Below, one piece after another: positions 1-8,748 of a DNA stretch of 47,495 nucleotides (position 1 is its first letter; each line of letters opens with the position of its first letter). The position numbers and the translations under genes are program-made. Origin of the DNA: Bacillota bacterium (GTDB lineage: Bacteria; Bacillota; Clostridia; Lachnospirales; Lachnospiraceae); the NCBI GenBank assembly GCA_023435645.1, contig JAEYRK010000044.1:1-47495 (forward strand), given 5' to 3'. The notes below the pieces were generated by a model. The model had not been told where the DNA came from. It saw only the letters and a program-made list of their open reading frames with translations, and searched no databases.

Positions 1-2
1 AC

Positions 3-197
3 GTGAAGGAAGGTGCAGTTATCATCGATGTCGGCATGAACAGGGATGAAAATCATAAGCTTTGTGGGGATGTGGATTACGAGGATGTATTCCCCGTCGT
101 AAGTGCAATCACTCCGGTACCCGGTGGAGTCGGATTAATGACCGTTGCGATGCTGATGCATAATTGTGTGGAAGCTACCCTAATGCAGAAGAAGTAA
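3..197 (+). CDS. folD: FolD C-terminus (partial): methylenetetrahydrofolate dehydrogenase/cyclohydrolase
   Basis: This is the last 64 codons of a gene whose 5' part lies outside the window. FolD interconverts 5,10-methylene-THF, methenyl-THF and 10-formyl-THF in the cytoplasm. The visible part carries the C-terminal family block GAVIIDVGMNR, then GDVDYEDV, then ITPVPGGVGLMTVAML, which closes the NAD(P)-binding domain. The usual GGVGPMT reads GGVGLMT here, a conservative difference. The gene ends at a TAA, and a GNAT gene starts about 50 bp further on. Identification is confident; completeness cannot be judged. Confidence 0.93.
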   Translation: MKEGAVIIDVGMNRDENHKLCGDVDYEDVFPVVSAITPVPGGVGLMTVAMLMHNCVEATLMQKK

Positions 198-246
198 ATG
201 GATTTGATATAAATGATGGATCAAATGAAGCGAAAGGGAACGAAAG

Positions 247-723
247 ATGAAGATAGAACTGGGAAGAAGAACAGCGGAAACAGTAGCAATCTATTTTGAT
301 AAAGCCAACAGTGAGGAAATACGCAGGGTATTACCTCAGAAAGCAAAGACACTGGAGGAAGCCTTAGAGGATTATGAGAAAACCCTCCTTCCCGATGCTA
401 CAAGCTATGGGAAAACTATACTTGCAGATGGTCATTATGTTGGCGATATCTGGTGTTATTGTATGGACCTACAGGAAGAACCAAATGCTATGATCAGCTA
501 TTGTATCTTTGATGCAGAGAAGTGGAATAAAGGAATAGCGTCGGAAGCCTTAAGGCTTTTTATGGAGGAAGTGACCGAAAGGTTTCAATTAAGGACCCTG
601 GGTGCGTTTACTTACTCCTCCCATACCCCTTCCATCAGAGTTCTTGAAAAAAATCATTTTAACTTCATTGAAGAATTTGAAGAAGACGGAATTCCTTCTC
701 AATATTATCAATATAACAGGTAA
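247..723 (+). CDS. GNAT-family N-acetyltransferase
   Basis: The 158-residue protein has the length of a single GNAT domain, which transfers an acyl group from acyl-CoA to an amine. The acetyl-CoA-binding motif A is seen as WNKGIASEALRLFMEEV (the R/Q-x-x-G-x-G/A signature appears as NKGIAS). The C-terminal SIRVLEKNHFNFI matches the family's S-x-x-vLek-x-GF segment. The substrate cannot be read from sequence; the SIRVLEKN block resembles ribosomal-protein or antibiotic acetyltransferases of the RimJ/RimL type. The ATG follows a purine-rich stretch (gaaagggaacgaaag). No partner gene suggests a role. Confidence 0.85.
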   Translation: MKIELGRRTAETVAIYFDKANSEEIRRVLPQKAKTLEEALEDYEKTLLPDATSYGKTILADGHYVGDIWCYCMDLQEEPNAMISYCIFDAEKWNKGIASEALRLFMEEVTERFQLRTLGAFTYSSHTPSIRVLEKNHFNFIEEFEEDGIPSQYYQYNR

Positions 724-805
724 TTTAGAAAGCTCAGAGAGATTAATAGTGACACAATATTCAAATGATAAGCCTGTCTGACAGAGTAATGAAATGGAGG
801 ATGCC

Positions 806-2965
806 ATGAGTACAGTAAAAACCCCCTCACTATTGTTGATATTCCTGATGTTTTTCTTATTTCTATTTACCGGAAGTGCCGGAGCAGAGCCCCTGGTGAA
901 GGAGCCAAAGGAGCCATCCTTCTCTGTAGCAGCAGGCTTGTATACTGAGGAATTTGACCTGATGCTCATAGCAGGTGATGCCAAGGATAGGATTTATTAT
1001 ACCGTCGACGGAAGTATTCCTGTTCCCGGTAATACGACAACCTATGAATATACTTCACCGATCCGTATCGGCTACCAGCCTGTCAGGGAGAAGCCCTCAA
1101 ACTATTTCTGCGGTACTGTAATTCGTGCGATCTCCATCAATGCAGAGGGATTACAGAGTAAGACAATGACGGCATCCTATTTTGTTGACAGCAATATCTT
1201 TAACAGATATCAGCTTCCCATACTCTCTATCGTCACAGACAAAAAGAATCTCTATGACGCTCAAATTGGGATTATATCACCGAACAACTTAAGGAATAAG
1301 GGCAGACTCTGGGAAAGGCCCATTCACTTTGAATATTTTGACCGTGAAGGAAAATTACAGGTCTCTATGGGAGCAGGAATCAGGCTTCATGGAGGTGCCA
1401 CCAGGGATTGGGCCTTCAAATCCTTCCGAATCTATGCAAGGTCGGAATATGACCTCCAGAATCAATTCGAGTATAATTTCTTTGGAGACAGCGTTATCCC
1501 TGCCATCGTGAAAAGCGGAGAGAAGAAGGGGAAAACCATCAGTAAATTCAAGAGACTGATCCTGAGAAATGGAGGAAATGAGGGAACTGCGGGGGATGGA
1601 ATCCTATTCCGTGATGTGTTGACACAGGCACTCATGACAAACACATCACTGGATTTGCAGGCCTATGCTCCGGCAATTACCTTCCTGAACGGCGAATTTT
1701 ACGGAATCCAGAATATCAGGGAACGACAGGATGAAAAATACATAGAAGACCATTATGATGTGGATGAGAGCGAAGTAGTGATATATGAATTTGAGTACGA
1801 TGAAACCGGTGCCCAGGTACCCAAAATATCGAACGGTGAGGATTCAGATCTAGAGTTCTACCAGCGTCTTCTTGATTTTGTCCGGGAGAAGGATTTGTCC
1901 GTCAAGGAAAATTACGAGCAGCTCAAACAATGGGTTGATCTGGAGAATTATGTGGATTACCAGATTATCAATATTTATGGAGCCAACCGTGACTGGCCGG
2001 GCAATAATTGTAAGGCCTGGCGGGTACGGACCGAATATCGGCCGGATGCACCCTATGGTCTGGATGGAAGACTCCGCTTCCTCCTCTATGATACGGACTT
2101 TTGCTTCGGTTTGTACAATAGCAGGGCTTACTATATGGATACTCTATCCGATGCCATGAAGGCCGGCAGCACCGAATGGCCGTACCAGGATGGTGCAACC
2201 TTCCTTTTTCGAAAGCTGCTGGAAAATGAAACATTCAAGCTTTATTTTTGTCAAAGATATCTGGATCTGTTGAATACGAATTTTGATGCAGATAGTGTCA
2301 ATGCATTAGTGGATCGGATAGCAGCAAACTATGAAGGTGCTATTGAGGAATTCCGGTTGCGTTACGGACTATTGCATGATTGGATGAAGAATATCGATAC
2401 GGTAAAGGAATTCATCAATAAAAGAGAAAAAATATCTAAGAATTTTTTGGCCAAAAAGTTCAATCTGGACAAGCAATTTGTTCTGAATCTTGAGCTTATG
2501 TCTGAGGGTAAGCCCCTTCCTGGTACAGTCCTTGTAAATACGGTTATTATTGATTCTAACGCCAAGGGAGTGAAGGACGGTGTCTGGAGGAAATCCTATT
2601 TCGCAGAAATACCTACGATGTTAACAGCAATACCTTCTAAGGGATATCGGTTTGTTGGCTGGAAGGGAGCCTCTGACAGTACGGAGGCCATCCTGGATGC
2701 ATCTCTTCTCGCTACTAAGGGCTCGGAGATAGCATTAACTCCCATATTTGAAGTCTTGCAGGAAGGGGAAGTAGCTCCCGAAGAGACTCTACCGGTATCA
2801 GCTCCTGGAACGACAGAACAGCTCCCGACATTAAATCAGACAAGGGATACATCAGATTCTTCGATGATCTACCTAATCTGTATCGTTATCATTCTCCTAA
2901 TCATCCTGATCATGGTCCTATATCTAGTGATCCGCAACAGAAGGGCTGCAGCGTCCGGGAAGTAA
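806..2965 (+). CDS. CotH-family (spore coat kinase-like) protein, secreted and membrane-anchored
   Basis: CotH proteins are atypical kinases known from spore coats, but many are extracellular proteins of unknown target. I chose ATG 806 because GGAGG (796-800) sits 5 bp upstream; ATG 794 overlaps that site. The 719-residue protein has a signal peptide (hydrophobic residues 9-22, cleavage probably after AGA near 27). A chitobiase/hexosaminidase C-terminal-like beta domain follows (about 60-128, YYTVDGSIPVPG). The CotH domain spans about 135-560: HGGATRDWAFKSFR near 195-208, GANRDWPGNN at 392-401, and LLYDTDFCFG with a DxD at 429-431. A small GYRFVGWKG domain precedes a Pro/Thr linker, a C-terminal membrane helix (about 680-705) and a basic tail. 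It should therefore sit outside the membrane. No coat gene is adjacent. Confidence 0.85.
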   Translation: MSTVKTPSLLLIFLMFFLFLFTGSAGAEPLVKEPKEPSFSVAAGLYTEEFDLMLIAGDAKDRIYYTVDGSIPVPGNTTTYEYTSPIRIGYQPVREKPSNYFCGTVIRAISINAEGLQSKTMTASYFVDSNIFNRYQLPILSIVTDKKNLYDAQIGIISPNNLRNKGRLWERPIHFEYFDREGKLQVSMGAGIRLHGGATRDWAFKSFRIYARSEYDLQNQFEYNFFGDSVIPAIVKSGEKKGKTISKFKRLILRNGGNEGTAGDGILFRDVLTQALMTNTSLDLQAYAPAITFLNGEFYGIQNIRERQDEKYIEDHYDVDESEVVIYEFEYDETGAQVPKISNGEDSDLEFYQRLLDFVREKDLSVKENYEQLKQWVDLENYVDYQIINIYGANRDWPGNNCKAWRVRTEYRPDAPYGLDGRLRFLLYDTDFCFGLYNSRAYYMDTLSDAMKAGSTEWPYQDGATFLFRKLLENETFKLYFCQRYLDLLNTNFDADSVNALVDRIAANYEGAIEEFRLRYGLLHDWMKNIDTVKEFINKREKISKNFLAKKFNLDKQFVLNLELMSEGKPLPGTVLVNTVIIDSNAKGVKDGVWRKSYFAEIPTMLTAIPSKGYRFVGWKGASDSTEAILDASLLATKGSEIALTPIFEVLQEGEVAPEETLPVSAPGTTEQLPTLNQTRDTSDSSMIYLICIVIILLIILIMVLYLVIRNRRAAASGK

Positions 2966-3109
2966 CACCAACTTCACAGGCAGCTAAGGATTATATGAAA
3001 AAGGGTTTTCTTTTTTTCAGTGAACTGCTACAATAAGAAGGATGATAAAACTTGTAGCTTTACACAATGGAACCTGCGAGGACTAGAACATAAGGAGATC
3101 GGTTATATT

Positions 3110-4447
3110 ATGAACATATTTTTTGTATCACTGGGTTGCGATAAGAACCTGGTAGACAGTGAAAACATGCTGGGTATATTGCATAGGAATGGACATCGGA
3201 TCACACAGGAGGAAGAGAAAGCAGATATTATTATCATCAATACCTGCTGCTTCATCCATGATGCGAAACAGGAGAGCATCAATACCATCCTGGAGATGGC
3301 TGAATATAAAAAAAGGGGCAGCTGTAGTGCTTTGATTGTAACAGGCTGTCTGGCAGAGCGCTATAAGGAGGAGATTCTGACAGAGATACCGGAGGTGGAC
3401 GCGCTTCTGGGAACCTCCAGCTTCACAGGAATCCTTCAGGTAGTAGAAGAATTATCGAACGGACAGAAAAAGTCCCGCTTTGATTCTTTAGATCTACCTC
3501 CGCTTGCAGCGACAGGGCGAATCCTTACCTCCGGAACTCATTATGCTTATTTAAAAATTGCCGAGGGCTGTGATAAGCATTGTACCTATTGTATCATTCC
3601 CCAGGTCAGAGGGAATTTTCGCAGCATACCGTTGGAGGATTTGCTTTCTGAAGCTGAATATCTGTCAGCACAAGGGATTAAGGAGCTCATTCTGGTGGCT
3701 CAGGAAACCACGCTCTATGGATCAGATCTTTATGGCAGGAAGACTCTGCCGGAGCTATTAACCAAGCTGGCTCAAATTCCAGGGATCGCCTGGATCCGGC
3801 TTCTATACTGTTATCCGGAGGAAATAACGGATGAATTAATTGCAGTATTAAAGAAGGAACCAAAGCTTTGCCATTATCTTGATATACCAATTCAACATGC
3901 CTCTGATCGAATTTTGAAGCTGATGGGAAGAAGAACAAACCGGGCAGATCTTGAAGGAATCATTCGTAAGCTGCGAATGGAGATACCCGATATCATATTA
4001 AGAACCACCTTGATCACTGGCTTTCCGACTGAGACGGAAGAAGAGCATGCAGAACTGATGGAGTTCGTAGAACAGCAGGACTTCGATAGACTAGGTGTTT
4101 TCACTTATTCCAAAGAGGACAATACTCCCGCTGCTAAGCTGAAGCCTCAAATTACTGCCAAGGTTAAGAAACAGAGGCAGAAGGAGCTGATGAAGCTTCA
4201 GCAATCCATAGTATTTGCTGCAGCACAGAAAAGAATCGGAAGAACCTATGAGGTCCTAACTGAAGGTAAGATTACAGATGAAGAAAATGTATATATCGGA
4301 AGGACCTATATGGATGCTCCCCAGGTGGACGGTTATCTGTTTTTCCATGCCGATGAGGAGCTCCTATCGGGGGATCTCGTCAAGGTTAAGGTAAAGCAAG
4401 CGAAGGGCTATGATTTGATCGGAGAAATAGAGAAAGGAAGTGAATAG
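3110..4447 (+). CDS. rimO: Ribosomal protein S12 methylthiotransferase RimO
   Basis: RimO is a radical-SAM enzyme that adds a methylthio group to the conserved aspartate of ribosomal protein S12. The protein begins MNIFFVSLGCDKNLVDSEN at ATG 3110, which gives 445 residues, the family's usual length; upstream in-frame codons would add an unrelated 30 residues. AAGGAG lies about 12 bp upstream, slightly far. Auxiliary-cluster cysteines are at residues 10, 46 and 80, and the radical-SAM triad is CDKHCTYC at 154, 158 and 161. A C-terminal TRAM domain ends the protein. pgsA starts 2 bp after its stop, so the two are probably co-translated. SLGCDKNLVDSE is RimO-like rather than MiaB-like. Confidence 0.96.
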   Translation: MNIFFVSLGCDKNLVDSENMLGILHRNGHRITQEEEKADIIIINTCCFIHDAKQESINTILEMAEYKKRGSCSALIVTGCLAERYKEEILTEIPEVDALLGTSSFTGILQVVEELSNGQKKSRFDSLDLPPLAATGRILTSGTHYAYLKIAEGCDKHCTYCIIPQVRGNFRSIPLEDLLSEAEYLSAQGIKELILVAQETTLYGSDLYGRKTLPELLTKLAQIPGIAWIRLLYCYPEEITDELIAVLKKEPKLCHYLDIPIQHASDRILKLMGRRTNRADLEGIIRKLRMEIPDIILRTTLITGFPTETEEEHAELMEFVEQQDFDRLGVFTYSKEDNTPAAKLKPQITAKVKKQRQKELMKLQQSIVFAAAQKRIGRTYEVLTEGKITDEENVYIGRTYMDAPQVDGYLFFHADEELLSGDLVKVKVKQAKGYDLIGEIEKGSE

Positions 4448-4449
4448 GT

Positions 4450-4995
4450 ATGAACCTGCCTAATAAAATCACAATCGTCCGAATATGCATGATACCGGTA
4501 TTTGTACTCTTTATGCTAATACCGGAGATTACCTATGGGAGGTATATTGCTGCCGGTATTTTCATATTGGCTGCATTGACCGATGCCCTCGACGGTTATA
4601 TTGCCAGAAAGAATAATCTGATCACGAATTTCGGCAAATTTATGGACCCTCTGGCAGATAAGCTTCTGGTATCCAGTGCCCTCATCTGCCTTGTAGAATT
4701 GAGGCTGCTTCCTTCTTGGATCGTGATCATAATCATAGCCAGAGAGTTTATTATCAGCGGCTTCCGGCTGATTGCCTCGGACAGTGGGATTGTCATTGCA
4801 GCCAGCTGGTGGGGGAAGGTTAAGACGAATGTTCAGATCGTTATGAGTGTCATGCTGATTATTGATTTGAATGTAACCTTCATCAATATCTTGGAGCAGG
4901 TCGCAATTTATCTTGCCCTTGCACTGACTATTATATCTCTGGTGGACTATATGGTGAAAAACAGGCAGGTACTTAAGAATCCGGAGGAAAGGTAA
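4450..4995 (+). CDS. pgsA: CDP-diacylglycerol-glycerol-3-phosphate 3-phosphatidyltransferase
   Basis: PgsA makes phosphatidylglycerol phosphate from CDP-diacylglycerol and glycerol-3-phosphate in the membrane. The CDP-alcohol phosphatidyltransferase signature D-x2-DG-x2-AR-x8-G-x3-D-x3-D is intact: DALDGYIAR, then FGKFMDPLADK (about residues 41-67). The 181-residue protein has several hydrophobic helices, as expected. It starts 2 bp after rimO, in the rimO-pgsA-cinA order common in Firmicutes. PgsA rather than phosphatidylserine synthase is favoured by length and by this context. Confidence 0.95.
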   Translation: MNLPNKITIVRICMIPVFVLFMLIPEITYGRYIAAGIFILAALTDALDGYIARKNNLITNFGKFMDPLADKLLVSSALICLVELRLLPSWIVIIIIAREFIISGFRLIASDSGIVIAASWWGKVKTNVQIVMSVMLIIDLNVTFINILEQVAIYLALALTIISLVDYMVKNRQVLKNPEER

Positions 4996-5094
4996 GCATT
5001 CCCTTGTGTAACGCTACGGCATGGTAAGGATGTCCTTTCCCATGAGTGATACTGAGACATTAAGGAAGCATTGATACGGAAGGAAGTAAGCACC

Positions 5095-6378
5095 ATGACA
5101 GTTGAACTAATCAGTGTAGGTACAGAAATTTTGCTTGGTAACATCCTTAATACAAATGCGAACTATTTATCGATCAAATGTGCTGAGCTGGGCTTTTCTG
5201 TATATTATCAGATCACGGTGGGCGATAATGCAGACAGATTGTCTGAAGCTCTCAAAACAGCCCTGTCCCGGTCGGACCTCGTGATTTTAACCGGTGGACT
5301 TGGGCCGACGCAGGACGATCTGACAAAGGAAACAGTCGCAGAGCTCCTTGGCAGGAAGCTATTGATGGATGAGCGTTCCAGAGATAGAATCCTGGAATAT
5401 TTCAATCGGCAGCAAAACAAGCCAGGTAGCAATCAAGCCTCGGACGGACTGACAAAAATTACCGAGAATAATTGGAAGCAGGCATTGATGATTGAGCATA
5501 GCATTGTGATAGACAATGAAAACGGAACGGCACCGGGATATATCGTAGAAGAAGCGAGTACAAGAATCCTACTGCTTCCGGGCCCTCCCTCTGAGATGAT
5601 TCCGATGTTCGAGCAGGGAATGCTTCCTTATTTAAAAAAGCTTCAGAATCAATTTTTTGTAACGAAGATGATTAAAGTTTGCGGAATTGGAGAAAGCCGT
5701 GCAGAGACAATGCTGATAGACCTGATCAGTGGCCAGAGTAATCCTACGATCGCACCTTATGCCAAAAGCGGAGAGGTGCATTTTAGAGTAACAGCCTCCG
5801 CCGCAACGAAGGAAGCAGCCATGACAAAGATTGCCCCTTTGCTGAAAGAGCTCTACCATAGATTCGGTGATAGCATCTATACTGAGGAGGAGGAAATAAG
5901 CCTTGAGGAAGTTGTAGTAAGGCTGCTTATTGAGCACGGACTCATGTTAACTACAGCAGAGTCCTGTACCGGAGGCTTATTGACCGGAAGATTAGTCAAT
6001 GTACCCGGTGCCTCTGAGATTCTGCGGGAGGGCTTTATTACCTATTCCAACGAAGCAAAGTGCAGATACCTTAATGTAAACCGGGATACTCTGGAGCTTC
6101 ATGGAGCAGTCAGTGAACAGACGGCTAGGGAAATGGCAGAGGGAGCCTCCCGTACAACCGGCAGCGATGCTTCATTAGCTGTTACCGGGATTGCAGGGCC
6201 GGGTGGAGGTAATGCAAATAAACCTGTTGGATTAGTCTATATCGCCTGCCATGTAAAGGGAAAGGTTACCGTGAAGGAATGCAGATTCCGGGGCAACCGT
6301 CAGAAGATCAGAGAACAGAGTGTTATTTATGCCCTGGATCTCCTACGGAGATGTATTTTAGAATATATTAAGGATTAG
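5095..6378 (+). CDS. cinA: CinA, competence/damage-inducible protein and nicotinamide-nucleotide amidase
   Basis: CinA joins an N-terminal MoaB/MogA-like domain to a C-terminal amidase domain that deamidates NMN in NAD salvage. The start is ATG 5095, preceded by AGGAAG at an 8 bp spacing; it gives the canonical MTVELISVGTEILLG and 427 residues. The N-terminal domain carries LTGGLGPTQDDLTKE, and the C-terminal one carries TAESCTGGLLTGRLVNVPGAS and AVTGIAGPGGG. In Bacillus and many clostridia cinA is followed at once by recA. Here recA is about 14.7 kb downstream, so SOS co-expression from a shared promoter is not possible. Confidence 0.95.
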   Translation: MTVELISVGTEILLGNILNTNANYLSIKCAELGFSVYYQITVGDNADRLSEALKTALSRSDLVILTGGLGPTQDDLTKETVAELLGRKLLMDERSRDRILEYFNRQQNKPGSNQASDGLTKITENNWKQALMIEHSIVIDNENGTAPGYIVEEASTRILLLPGPPSEMIPMFEQGMLPYLKKLQNQFFVTKMIKVCGIGESRAETMLIDLISGQSNPTIAPYAKSGEVHFRVTASAATKEAAMTKIAPLLKELYHRFGDSIYTEEEEISLEEVVVRLLIEHGLMLTTAESCTGGLLTGRLVNVPGASEILREGFITYSNEAKCRYLNVNRDTLELHGAVSEQTAREMAEGASRTTGSDASLAVTGIAGPGGGNANKPVGLVYIACHVKGKVTVKECRFRGNRQKIREQSVIYALDLLRRCILEYIKD

Positions 6379-6507
6379 TATCATTGATTTCACGAAAATT
6401 TAATGCTTTTCCTTGGATAAGTTTTGAATAATACCATAGAAATGACACAGTTACATGATATTTTGTAATCGATGAAAGTTTTTTATTGAAGTTTTTGCTT
6501 ATGCTAT

Positions 6508-6532
6508 GAGCTGCCCGAAGGCAGCATGGAGG
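6508..6532 (+). promoter_or_regulatory. Short hairpin directly before the ribosome-binding site of the GerMN lipoprotein gene
   Basis: CTGCC-CGAA-GGCAG forms a 5 bp stem closed by a CGAA tetraloop. Three bases later the site ATGGAGG begins, whose GGAGG (6528-6532) lies 5 bp before ATG 6538. This fixes the start at 6538 rather than the in-frame ATG 6526, which overlaps the site. The same arrangement recurs before recA, the oadG-like gene and rbgA. Confidence 0.5.
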
Positions 6533-6537
6533 TTATT

Positions 6538-7179
6538 ATGAAGCGATACAATAAGAAATATCTCATGATTACAATACTATTATGCTGTCTAGTGTTGTTT
6601 GGATGTAAGAATATAAGGTTAATTACCTATAAGGACACAGATTCAAGCAGTACAAACAATCAGCAAACAAAGCAAAGCGAGGAAAATGATCAGAAGGATC
6701 CTTCTGATAAGGAAATAAAGAAGGATAATAACCCGGTGGAAGCAGGCACCGATAACAAGGAACTCCTCACCCCGACACCGATCGTAATTCAACCTGCAGC
6801 AAATATTGAATTAGTTGTTTATACTGTAAACTCCGAAGCAAAGGTGGAGGCAGTCATAGCGTCAGTTCCGCAGGATTCGGAAATAACCCCACAGCTGATC
6901 GTAGAGACAGTGAAGGAGGCAATGGCAGAGAATTCCCTGATGATTGGTATTGAGAGTGTTACGACGGAGAACACCGCTGTTATCGTTAGCTTTTATGCGG
7001 ATAAGGCACCTCTGTCTAATGTGGGTACAGGATATGAAGCAGCAATACTTGATGCAATCGCACAGAGCTTGGTGGAAAACCTGGATGACTTTAACAAAGT
7101 GATTTACCGCGTAGAAGGAGAGGCATATAACAGCGGTCATATAGAGCTTGGAATTGATGAGGTTTATCTGGTAGACTGA
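6538..7179 (+). CDS. GerMN-domain lipoprotein
   Basis: The 213-residue protein begins with a lipoprotein signal: a basic MKRYNKKY, a hydrophobic stretch, and lipobox LVLFGC with the lipidated Cys near residue 22. It should be tethered to the outer face of the membrane. A Ser/Asn/Lys/Asp-rich low-complexity linker covers about residues 35-75. The C-terminal part (about 90-210) resembles the GerMN domain (VVYTVNSEAKVEAV, ETVKEAM, GHIELGIDEVYLV), found in the germination/sporulation protein GerM and in other envelope lipoproteins. A role at the cell envelope or in sporulation is family-based inference. A strong terminator follows. Confidence 0.75.
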   Translation: MKRYNKKYLMITILLCCLVLFGCKNIRLITYKDTDSSSTNNQQTKQSEENDQKDPSDKEIKKDNNPVEAGTDNKELLTPTPIVIQPAANIELVVYTVNSEAKVEAVIASVPQDSEITPQLIVETVKEAMAENSLMIGIESVTTENTAVIVSFYADKAPLSNVGTGYEAAILDAIAQSLVENLDDFNKVIYRVEGEAYNSGHIELGIDEVYLVD

Positions 7180-7236
7180 TCTGATGTTAGGTTAATCCTA
7201 GATTAGTCTTTCGTACAGTGACAGGAAATTTCTATA

Positions 7237-7287
7237 TCAGGTAATTGCGGTGTTTTTTAAAGCATCCGTCAATTACCTGATTTTTTC
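7237..7287 (+). terminator. Rho-independent terminator after the GerMN gene
   Basis: TCAGGTAATTG (7237-7247) pairs perfectly with CAATTACCTGA (7270-7280), and a CGG/CCG extension lies inside the 22-nt apical region. TTTTTT follows at once (7281-7286). The 11 bp stem plus T-run is a classical intrinsic terminator separating the lipoprotein gene from the next operon. Confidence 0.85.
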
Positions 7288-7453
7288 TCTGATATGTGAT
7301 CCCTTCAGCGTTACATAGGCTTTGCTGAAAGCCCTGGCATTCATCCGGGATCTGTGATAAAGTACAGAGATACCGGGATAATAAGAAATAAATAGTTTAT
7401 CATTCATCATCAGAAGAAATAAATGCTCTGATAGAAGCAGGTGGTATAAGGGT

Positions 7454-8686
7454 ATGAGTAAGGTCTTTGTGGTTGGCGGCGGCGCTTCAGGAATGATGGC
7501 TGCCATAGCAGCTGCCGAAAATGGCAGTCAGGTTACATTGTTTGAAAAAAATGAAAAGCTGGGTAAGAAGTTATTCATTACCGGTAAAGGCAGATGTAAT
7601 CTTACGAATGCCTGTGATAGGGATACCTTCTTTGATCATGTTGTGACGAATCCGAAGTTTTTATACCGTTCCTTCAGTCTCTTTAATAATTATGACACCA
7701 TAGATTTTTTTGAGAAACTGGGAATGCCCGTTAAAATTGAACGGGGAAACCGGGCCTTTCCGGCTTCTGACAAATCCTCCGATGTCATCTCTGCCCTAAA
7801 GCAGGAGCTTCATCGGTTAGGGGTTACGATTCAGTATCATAGCGAGGTCAGTGAACTGGTGCTAAAGGAGGGCTCCTTTTATGGAATTAAATTAAAGAAC
7901 AGGGAGGAGCTATTGACAGCTGATAAAATCATCATTGCAACGGGAGGAAAATCCTATCCCCTGACCGGCTCCACCGGTGATGGATATCGATTTGCCAGAG
8001 CAATCGGACATACTGTGACCGAGCTGTCCCCTTCCCTGGTGCCGCTTCATGTGGCGGAGTCCTATGTGAAGGAACTGATGGGCTTATCCCTAAGGAACAT
8101 TGAAATTGCCGTCTTCTCCGGCGAAAGACAGATCTATCGGGATTTAGGAGAGCTATTATTCACCCACTTTGGGATCAGTGGTCCCGTTATCCTCAGCAGC
8201 AGCAGTTATATGATTGATTACCTGAGAAAGAAGGAGAAGCTTTCCTTAAGCATTGACCTAAAACCGGCTTTATCAGAGGAGCAGCTGGATGCAAGAATTC
8301 TAAGAGATTTCGAACAATATAAGAATAAACAATTTAAGAATTCCTTGGACCAGCTATTGCCAAATAAACTAATTGATGTTATTATTCGTCTATGCCTAAT
8401 TGATCCGGAGAAGCAAGTGAATTCTATTACAAAGGAAGAACGACTTCGATTGGTTCGGTTGCTAAAGAAGCTTACCTTTCATATCACCGGAGTCAGTGAT
8501 TACAATCAGGCAGTAATCACCAGGGGCGGGATTAATGTGAAGGAAATCAATCCCTCCACGATGGAAAGCAAGCTTGCCTCCAATGTTTATTTTGTTGGGG
8601 AGGTCCTTGACCTGGATGCTCTGACAGGCGGCTTTAATTTGCAGATTGCCTGGTCCACGGCCTATCTGGCAGGAAAAAGCCTGTAA
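7454..8686 (+). CDS. FAD-dependent flavoprotein of the HI0933/YhiN family
   Basis: The 410-residue protein opens with a dinucleotide-binding Rossmann motif, VVGGGASGMMAAIAAA, then LFEKNEKLGKKLFITGKGRCNLTN, the hallmark of the HI0933-like (YhiN/YtfP, aminoacetone-oxidase-like) flavoproteins. IIATGGKSYPLTGSTGDGY and the C-terminal GGFNLQIAWSTAYLAG complete the FAD site. The physiological substrate of this family is not settled. In clostridia this gene often stands just before cmk and ispH, as here, probably as a co-transcribed set. Family assignment is firm; the reaction is unknown. Confidence 0.88.
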   Translation: MSKVFVVGGGASGMMAAIAAAENGSQVTLFEKNEKLGKKLFITGKGRCNLTNACDRDTFFDHVVTNPKFLYRSFSLFNNYDTIDFFEKLGMPVKIERGNRAFPASDKSSDVISALKQELHRLGVTIQYHSEVSELVLKEGSFYGIKLKNREELLTADKIIIATGGKSYPLTGSTGDGYRFARAIGHTVTELSPSLVPLHVAESYVKELMGLSLRNIEIAVFSGERQIYRDLGELLFTHFGISGPVILSSSSYMIDYLRKKEKLSLSIDLKPALSEEQLDARILRDFEQYKNKQFKNSLDQLLPNKLIDVIIRLCLIDPEKQVNSITKEERLRLVRLLKKLTFHITGVSDYNQAVITRGGINVKEINPSTMESKLASNVYFVGEVLDLDALTGGFNLQIAWSTAYLAGKSL

Positions 8687-8748
8687 ATTGCGAACATAGC
8701 GCTCGCTTCCAAGAGGATTTATCATATTTAACATAGTTGAGGTAGCTT

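Noticed and set aside
589..984. 131-codon minus-strand frame across the GNAT-CotH junction
   Set aside because: It overlaps both genes in antisense and encodes low-complexity Ser/Asn/Phe sequence typical of a shadow frame.
2990..3020. Terminator between the CotH-like gene and rimO
   Set aside because: GAAAA/TTTTC followed by T-rich sequence is too weak and AT-only to call, although it could contribute.
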